Below are positions 18,301 to 23,988 of a DNA stretch of 23,988 bases, one piece after another (the first letter of the stretch is position 1; each line of letters opens with the position of its first letter). Location of the stretch: positions 154,106-178,093 of the forward strand of contig BFEA01001013.1 of the NCBI GenBank assembly GCA_003427395.1, read 5' to 3'. The position numbers were made by a program, and so were the translations under genes. This stretch comes from Chara braunii (taxonomy: Eukaryota > Streptophyta > Charophyceae > Charales > Characeae). Under the pieces are notes generated by a model, which was not told the DNA's origin, ran no database searches, and saw only the letters and a program-made list of their open reading frames with translations.

Positions 18301-18454
18301 ATAAAAGGGAGAAGTCACACGCGCGCCTTAAAACTGCGCGCCCACTCACCCTTTCCACTCAGTCAACCTCCTAGCTAATTCAAGTAACAGACACGGCCAC
18401 GCCTCACGTGAAACTTTGATCCAAACTTATTTTCTGTCATTTGCACTAAACAGG
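15353..18454. other. 3.1 kb without a recognised gene
   Basis: Mixed, moderately GC-rich DNA. Open frames here are 60-112 codons, differ in phase and show no motif. An 18-base word, CACACTGCTTTGCACCCA, at about 15114-15131 recurs at 15979-15996. An AT-rich patch (AATAAAAGTAAAAATAAG) sits at about 17803-17822, and GCGCGC words flank 18320-18345. Given its place upstream of the left element it may include a 5' LTR or a leader, but I could not define one. Confidence 0.5.
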
Positions 18455-18480
18455 GCGGATACCCTTGTAAGGGTATCCGC
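18455..18480. repeat. Perfect 12-bp hairpin
   Basis: GCGGATACCCTT, two bases, then its exact reverse complement AAGGGTATCCGC. It lacks a T-run, so it is not a terminator of any kind I know. It could be a terminal or internal palindrome of a repeat. Confidence 0.9.
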
Positions 18481-18849
18481 GCCGACCCGCGTGCGTCCGT
18501 CCGCCTCGGGTGCGTGGGGGGTGTCGTGCACGTGTATCATTTACCTGCGCGCTGCACTCCCCGTGCGTGTCGCTCGTGCACCGTCTCCTCCTGTGCGTGT
18601 GATAGTCCGTTCGCCTCCTCCGCCGTCCTCCATTCGTCGAGGGCTCGGTTCGGCTTTTATACTTTGCCGAGCCCTTTTTCGAAGTGTGCCCCAACTCTCG
18701 TGTGTTCCGGGGTCGCCATCAAGTTACAACGCCCGGGTACTGGGCCTGTGCCCGAGCCTGTTTGGGCCCTCTAAGAGTTTTCAGCGAGGAGGGCCCTTTT
18801 CTCGGGAACAGGGCCTTTTGCAGCACCCTGGTACCGCTGCTCTCCCGAA

Positions 18850-19037
18850 CCTGTCCTGGGCCTATCTCGCCCTAGGTGGTCCCCACTCACAGGTGGTACC
18901 GGACCTTCGGGAAAAATCCAGCGGGGCCCCCGAAATTCTAGGCCATAAGGCCCATTTCCAAGCCTTAGGACGGGGCCCCCTTTTCTTGACGCCAAGCCCT
19001 GCCTAAAAGGCCGGTCTCCATCGCCACCAACGCAAGG
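18850..19037 (+). repeat. GGCC-rich direct repeat, left copy
   Basis: About 188 bases starting CCTGTCC and ending ACGCAAGG. It matches 19083-19272 along its full length, with scattered substitutions and exact shared blocks such as CCCACTCACAGGTGGTACCG and GAAATTCTAGGCCATAAGGC. It ends exactly at the adapter block. Frames across it (for example 18416-19006 plus) are not protein-like and run into artefact sequence. Confidence 0.95.
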
Positions 19038-19075
19038 CTGTCTCTTATACACATCTAGATGTGTATAAGAGACAG
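19038..19075. other. Nextera mate-pair junction adapter left in the assembly
   Basis: The 19-bp Tn5 mosaic end CTGTCTCTTATACACATCT is followed directly by its reverse complement AGATGTGTATAAGAGACAG. That 38-bp arrangement is exactly the junction made when tagmented fragments are circularised in Nextera mate-pair libraries. It is not biological sequence. The DNA on its two sides comes from two ends of one library fragment, so their direct adjacency is false. Confidence 0.98.
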
Positions 19076-19082
19076 CTCTGTA

Positions 19083-19272
19083 CCTGTCCCGGGCCTATTT
19101 GGCCCTAGGTGGTCCCCACTCACAGGTGGTACCGGACCTTTGGGGAAAATCCTGTGGGGCCCTCCGAAATTCTAGGCCATAAGGCCCATTTCCAAGCCTT
19201 AGGACGGGACCCTCTTTTCCTTGGCGCCAAGGCCTGCTGAAGAGGCCGGTCTCCATCGTCCCCTACGCAAGG
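19083..19272 (+). repeat. GGCC-rich direct repeat, right copy
   Basis: The second copy of the 18850-19037 repeat, about 190 bases, starting 7 bases after the adapter and ending in the same ACGCAAGG word. After that it continues into TTTTCCCGGGATTTGG, whereas the left copy is cut by the adapter. The substitutions show two distinct genomic copies rather than one read twice. Confidence 0.95.
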
Positions 19273-21443
19273 TTTTCCCGGGATTTGGTCACTCGTGGTA
19301 ACTTCGGAGGCTGCCATTGCTCGAGATGTCTGAAGCTCTGCGTCAAGGGCCCGACACCCTTTTCCTGTTGGCCTTTTGCCGACCCTCGGGGCAATTCAGG
19401 TCCTTTATAGTAGTGCCCTTCGTCCTGAGGCCTTGCCAATCCTCCTGTTGCGGTAGTCTTTCCATCCCCGTCCGCGGCTTATGCCCATATTTGCCCAGGC
19501 AAGGTTGTCCATCCCTATGTCCACGGTCCCATTCTTTCCAGATGTTGCGACCGGTACTCGTGGTGCTTTTTCGCCAGCGTAACTTCTGGATCCTGGTAGC
19601 GGCCCCAGCCGGTAAAATAAGTAAGCCGACCCCTCGCCAAGAGTTCTTATCGAGGAAGTAAAGGGCGACATAAGAGTGGAGCCGCCCGACAACGCGCCTT
19701 GAGGGATTAGTCTTTCGACGCTAAACAAATGCCGACGCGGTTGCAGGTCCTACCCTCTTATGCACCCTGCGGAGAGTGGGTGGTAGACGGGCTCCGACCC
19801 TTTGTGGCGGCCAAACACATATGGCCCTAGAGACGAGCTCCATCAGTGGCGGCACAGGTCAAGGGGTTTGACTTTGACGACCGCCACAGACTTGAACGTC
19901 CAACTATAATAATTCCAATAAGCAAAAGGTAAAAAAAGGATCTGCCTGTTTTCTCAACACAAATCCACTTGATCCTTATACACGGTCGAGGTAGACAACG
20001 CGGACACTCAATATATATAAATAAAGGGTTATAAGACACGAGACAATCACTTCTCACGAACAAAGTGTGACTTTCTTCAAGAATATACATGTGATCGTAG
20101 ACAAAATCAAATCTGAATGTCGACACACAAACATACCTGCAATCATATCAACGATTCAAATCAACAAACCACGCACTACACGGGGTCAATTTCAACCACT
20201 CTCTGCACTCTCACCCCTTTGCCTTATCCACACAAGCCCCAACCTTTGTCCAACCTTCCATAATAAAACATTTAGTTGTTTTTAAATGGCCATTGAATTA
20301 AAGTCGGGGTAAAACCCAAAGAAATATTTCAATCCACAGGGGCTAAGGCATAGGTTGAGTAACGAGAAGAGTTAGAGTTGAGTCAGAAACCGACATGTTA
20401 TCAAAGGATAACAGAGGAGTGATCCTTTGTAGGATTAGGCTGAACAAATCAAGCCTTCAATCGAATACGTAGACCTACATCATTGTAAGCGCCAAAAAAA
20501 ACTACTACTACGTTCAAACCTAATGGAGGATATGCTTAATCTCGCAACCTCACTGCTCTACTAACCTCTCTCTTACCTTCCTCTAACTGGTACTAGAAGC
20601 TATTGAGAACGTTGGCAGCATCTCCCAGTAAGAGGGTGGATCGCCAAACGTCCCTTAGCAGAAAAATAATCAAACTCTCCAAATTTCAAAAAAATTCGAT
20701 AGCGCTTCCCGTAGATAAAGTGCCTCTTCAAAATTTTTATAAACTCAAAATGAGTAACCCTTTTCATATTTGTGAAAATTTCAGCAACGCTTCCCGCAGG
20801 AAAAGGAGCCTGCCAAGCTTTATGCAAAGCTGAAAACACAAAGAGCAAAATACTACACTTGGGATTAACCTTTTGACACTTACCTGGTAGTCAAAACTAG
20901 CGATTGCAATCAGACTCGTTTTCAAACACACTTTTCACACATGTAAAGAGTAACGCAGCACACTGGCGACATGCGCCCACTCAAAACTCAGAGATATGGT
21001 TTTCAAATACGAGTTCACTCCCAATTGGCTATGGCCACTTCAGCGCACAAACATCTCACTGTTCACATACACTGGATCACCCTGGATATCCCACACGCAT
21101 CACTCTAACACTCGAGCACACACACACACTCACTACTAACTACNGCTATGGCAGCTATGGCTGCCTCTAACCTATCGCTATGCTAACTCCTCCTCTCTTG
21201 CCCACTGCGTCCTCCGGGCTCATCTGCAAACCTCCTTGCACAAGTCGTTGTGGCAGCGCTTCCGCATGGCTCACGCAGGAATGAATGAATGGCTGGGCGC
21301 TGCCTCTTGATTTATACTTCAGAAATTCGTTGGTCTGCCCTTTGCCATCGGCCCTTGGTGCTCACAGTCCCCCTGTGGTACTTGCTGGACTGGACTGGGA
21401 CTCTCTAGACCCTTCTGCTGACTGTAGGCAGTCGAACCGTCGA
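19273..21443. other. 2.2 kb without a recognised gene
   Basis: GC-rich to about 19860, then AT-richer. TATATATAAATAAAG near 20012-20025 resembles a TATA box, and AATAAA words occur near 20020 and 20259, but no gene is attached. Positions 20600-20830 contain internally similar AAATTTC and GCTTCCCG words. Near 21145-21185 GCTATGG words recur. This lies 3' of the right-hand pol on its strand, so an LTR is expected somewhere here; I could not delimit it. Confidence 0.45.
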
Positions 21444-21463
21444 CTCAGTGCAGTTGCACTGAG
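21444..21463. repeat. Perfect 9-bp hairpin
   Basis: CTCAGTGCA, GT, TGCACTGAG. A small palindrome in DNA that otherwise shows repeated ACCTACC and CCACTTG words up to about 21660. Confidence 0.85.
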
Positions 21464-21819
21464 GTCCTACCTGTTGACCTTGCCACTTGTCTTCGTCTGA
21501 AAACGTGGGCCTACCTTAGACTCACCACTTGACCACTTGCCGACCTTCTAGAAGGACTAAAGCTAGGCCTCTGGACTCTACTTGGACTCCTACCTTACAG
21601 GTCTACAGTTCGAANCTCCCTACAGCCTGCAACCTACGGCGACCTACTTACCACTGGCTATCGTGNAGGTCACGGGTTCAACTCCAGGGAACTGTGCAGA
21701 TACTGTACACAGGTAAGCTNAGGTCAAGGGATCGACCCCTGGGATCTGCATCGGCTACTGCCAAAGGTGAAAATTGTTTCACGCCCACCGTCCTAAATTC
21801 GAGGTCCTCCGAGAATATT
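21464..21819. other. Sequence 3' of the pol, with repeated T-arm-like words
   Basis: AGGTCACGGGTTCAACTCCA near 21667 and AGGTCAAGGGATCGACCCC near 21721 are diverged direct copies about 54 bases apart. The first has a B-box-like GGTTCAACTCC. No A box stands at the right distance. Three N bases fall here (21615, 21666, 21720). No gene seen. Confidence 0.4.
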
Positions 21820-23744
21820 TCAATCCAAGACTGGACCTTTACCTTTCTTATCTCGTTCGTAAGCCCTCACCATGTCAGGGGCTGTCTCCAACAGTTCTGT
21901 TCTTGTGAACCAGCGGTCGTCTTCCGGCGCCTGGTAGGCAAACCGAACCTTATACTGTTTCTGGGGATGACCTCTACCTCCTGTTCTAAACACATCTTCG
22001 TCTACAATGCCGTCAATGTCGTATCTTCCATCCATATCCGGAGGGATCATGGATCTTCTCGAAGGGAACTGTTCACTTGTGACACACGACAGCAACTTGG
22101 AAGCATGGAAGACTGGGTACGTGTGGAGGTGTGNTGGGATCTCTATAGTATNGGACGGTCCATCCTCTCTGCCTTTGACTTCTAATACCGGCCACGGTCC
22201 TCTATAGGCAGGCAATAACTTCTGCGAGATGTGCTCCTCAGGTGCAAACTCTTTAGACTTGACCCAGACTAAGTCGCCTACTTGAAACTGTGAGGGGCGA
22301 CGGTGCTTATTAGCCTGTTCTATCATTCTATGTTGGGTCTTTCTGAGGTTCTCAACAACAGTTGCTAAATGTTTCTCATGCTGCAAAGCAAACTCCCTGG
22401 TTCCGGGCGGTAGTCTGTGAATCTGATCCCGGTTCAGTCCTTCGAACGGTCTGCGTGGTCTAAAGGACTTGTGCAACTCATTGGGAGTGCGGCAGGTCGA
22501 TAGATGCACGCTGTTGTTGTATGCACTAGCTACTTTAGGCAACATCTCATTCCAGTTAATCTGATCTGGTCTATTGTACATGCGCAGAACTTGTTGTAGG
22601 ATCTTGTTCATCTGTTCTGTCTGACCCTTAGTCTTTTGATGACGGCCAGATGACATTAACAACTTAGATGCGTAAACTCTCATGAGTTCTTGCCAGTTCT
22701 GGCTGGTGAAGCGACTATCTCTTTCACTAACAATTGACAATGGGATTCCATTCTCACTAACCCAAAANTCAAAAAACTTCTGTATTACTAAATCTGTACG
22801 TGCCTCTGCAGGCAAGGGAACAAAAACTGCATACTTACTAAAACGGTCGACTATGACCATGACTTGGCTCTTACCATGTCTACTCTTGACTTGCGTGTCC
22901 ATGAAGTCTATAGACACTGAGTCTCCCGGCTGATCCGGAATAGGCAAGGGCCTGAGAAGACCTAAGGGCGCGCGTGTAGTAGACTTATTTCTCTGGCACA
23001 CTTCACAACTGCGGACATACTCTATGCAGTCATTCTTCATCCCTGGCCATGTGTACGCACGCATCAGATTGGCTAACGTCTTTTGCCAACCGAAGTGTCC
23101 CTCAGTATCGTGACATTCCCCTAGAATTAGACTATGAATCTCTTCGTTGTTGGGAACGCACAGGCGGTCAAACACATTAGTCTTCTCAAACAAACAGCAA
23201 TCCGTCAGTAGTGCGGTATCTCGGGTCTCTCTAACTCTCTTTAGGAGGTCGTTATAGAAAGGGTCCTGCGTATACGCTTGTTTCACTTTCTCCTGCAGGT
23301 CTCTCCCTATATCCATATAATGTACTACGGCTCCAAAGTAGTCTGATCTCCTACTTAGAGCATCCGCCACTACATTGTACTTGCCCTTNACTGGCTTGAG
23401 CTNAAAGTCGANTTNGTCTATCTCTGCGGCCCACCTAGTCAACTTAGGTGTCATCTTGGCCTGGGTCTTTAGCCATCTAAGCGTTTCATGGTCCGAATAG
23501 ACTTTGAAGTGCCTCCCAAGCAGGTAATGATTCCAATGGTCTAAAGCTTGTCTGAGAGCGTAGAGTTCTCTCTCGTACATGGAGGTAGCAACCTTCTCAC
23601 AGGGCATCCTCGCTGACATGAACTCTACGGGTCTATAGCCATTGCCGTCGTCTTGCTGCAACACGGCGCCTATCCCATACTGACTCGCGTCCGTGGTGAC
23701 GACAAATGGCAAAGACAGATCTGCAACTTTGAGGACAGATATTC
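21820..23744 (-). CDS. pol: Ty3/gypsy pol: RNase H, integrase and chromodomain-like tail
   Basis: Copies element RNA into DNA and inserts it. Numbering uses the 658-codon frame that opens at an ATG at 23796; that ATG is not a true start. RNase H: TTDAS (D36), ERELYA (E77), YSDHE (D102) and VADALSR (D145), all four acidic residues present. Integrase zinc finger: H229-x4-H234-x29-C264-x2-C267. Integrase core: D297 in SIDFMD and E394 in GQTEQ are normal, but the middle residue, normally Asp, is Glu358 (SERDSRFT), exactly 35 residues before E394. GPF/Y-type module: about 507-540 (YRGPWPV). Chromodomain-like tail: about 592-648 (IDGIVD, YKVRF, DDRWFTRTEL). Several codons contain N. It meets the RT part by a frameshift near 23742. 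The 3' end is a normal stop. Expected family order for Ty3/gypsy (RT-RH-IN). Confidence 0.93.
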
Positions 23745-23988
23745 TATTAACGCGCGCTTTAGCTTCTTGAGCGCAGACGTACAGTCTTTGTCCCATTGCC
23801 AGATTGCCTCTTTCTTTAGCAACCTGCGCAAGGGANNGGNGATAGTAGAGAAGTTCCTTACGAACTTCCTATAGTAGTTAGCTAAGCCTAGGAACGACCG
23901 CAACTCTGTCAATGTGCGGGGCGTCGGCCAATCTCTGATCGCCGCGATCTTGCTGTCCTCTGGCTTAATGCCATCTCCGTCCAACACG
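23745..23988 (-). pseudogene. pol: C-terminal end of Ty3/gypsy reverse transcriptase
   Basis: The minus frame carries IRDWPTPRTLTELRSFLGLA, then NYYRKFVRNFSTI and PLRRLLKKE, the conserved thumb/connection end of Ty3/gypsy RT, followed by the Trp-rich link WQWDKDCTSALKKLKRAL. The catalytic YxDD part lies beyond the right edge. The following RNase H is in another phase; a one-base loss near 23740-23744 would account for it. Three N bases (23836, 23837, 23840) fall in this part. Whether the shift is a real mutation or a consensus error of collapsed copies cannot be told here. Confidence 0.9.

Larger units (their letters stand above)
21820..23988 (-). mobile_element. Ty3/gypsy (chromovirus-like) LTR retrotransposon, 3' half, cut by the window edge
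   Basis: RT end, RNase H, integrase and tail appear in Ty3/gypsy order on the minus strand. Gag, protease and the RT active site would lie past position 23988. The last part of pol is homologous to the detached tail at 9534-9890. No LTR boundary could be placed. Confidence 0.9.

Noticed and set aside
18416-19006. 196-codon plus frame
   Set aside because: No domain; its second half is the GGCC-rich repeat beside the adapter artefact, and several other frames across the repeat are open as well.
9029-21819. LTR pairs bounding either retroelement
   Set aside because: By eye I found no long direct repeat on both sides of the gag region, no tRNA-complementary primer site and no clear polypurine tract beside TG...CA ends. 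A self-comparison dot plot would decide.

Overview
The window is nuclear DNA from a eukaryote. It contains no intact gene that I can support, and no bacterial-type operons or ribosome binding sites. Its contents are long microsatellites and minisatellites, a tRNA-derived SINE-like repeat, and two minus-strand Ty3/gypsy-type (chromodomain-bearing) LTR-retrotransposon remnants. This suits a large, repeat-rich genome of the plant lineage. A streptophyte alga such as Chara is my guess, but nothing here proves the species.

Layout. Positions 1-8.9 kb are low-complexity sequence: (GA)n, (CA)n/(GA)n, C-runs, a 100-bp CCCTCC tract, a 24-bp tandem repeat, and a 47/62-bp minisatellite. The SINE-like repeat has perfect A and B boxes and lies near 7963-8275. 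One possible short exon lies at 8903-8986. Positions 9.5-15.1 kb, minus strand, hold a decayed coding region. Read from high to low coordinate it has an unknown N-terminal part, at least three and probably four copies of an unrecognised domain (motif Y-V-x4-F-x5-Y-D-x2-[IF]-Y-x13-C), then a Ty3-type gag with a CCHC zinc knuckle. The gag is fused directly to the last ~110 residues of pol, so protease, reverse transcriptase, RNase H and integrase are missing. Many in-frame stops but few frameshifts interrupt it, and a 140-bp near-perfect palindrome sits in the middle.

Positions 15.1-21.8 kb are mostly unassigned. They contain a 38-bp block identical to the Nextera mate-pair junction adapter (19038-19075), flanked by two ~190-bp copies of one repeat. 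That join is a library or assembly artefact, so the order of DNA on its two sides is not trustworthy. Positions 21.8-24.0 kb, minus strand, are the 3' half of a second Ty3/gypsy pol (end of RT, RNase H, integrase, GPF/Y module, chromodomain-like tail). It runs off the right edge. All 13 N bases of the window fall between 21144 and 23840, in and just beside this element.

How the parts relate: the pol tails of the two elements are clearly homologous, so they belong to related lineages. The left one looks like a gag-only, non-autonomous derivative that would depend on a pol such as the one at the right. The best candidate for something undescribed is the array of paralogous unknown domains in phase with that gag.
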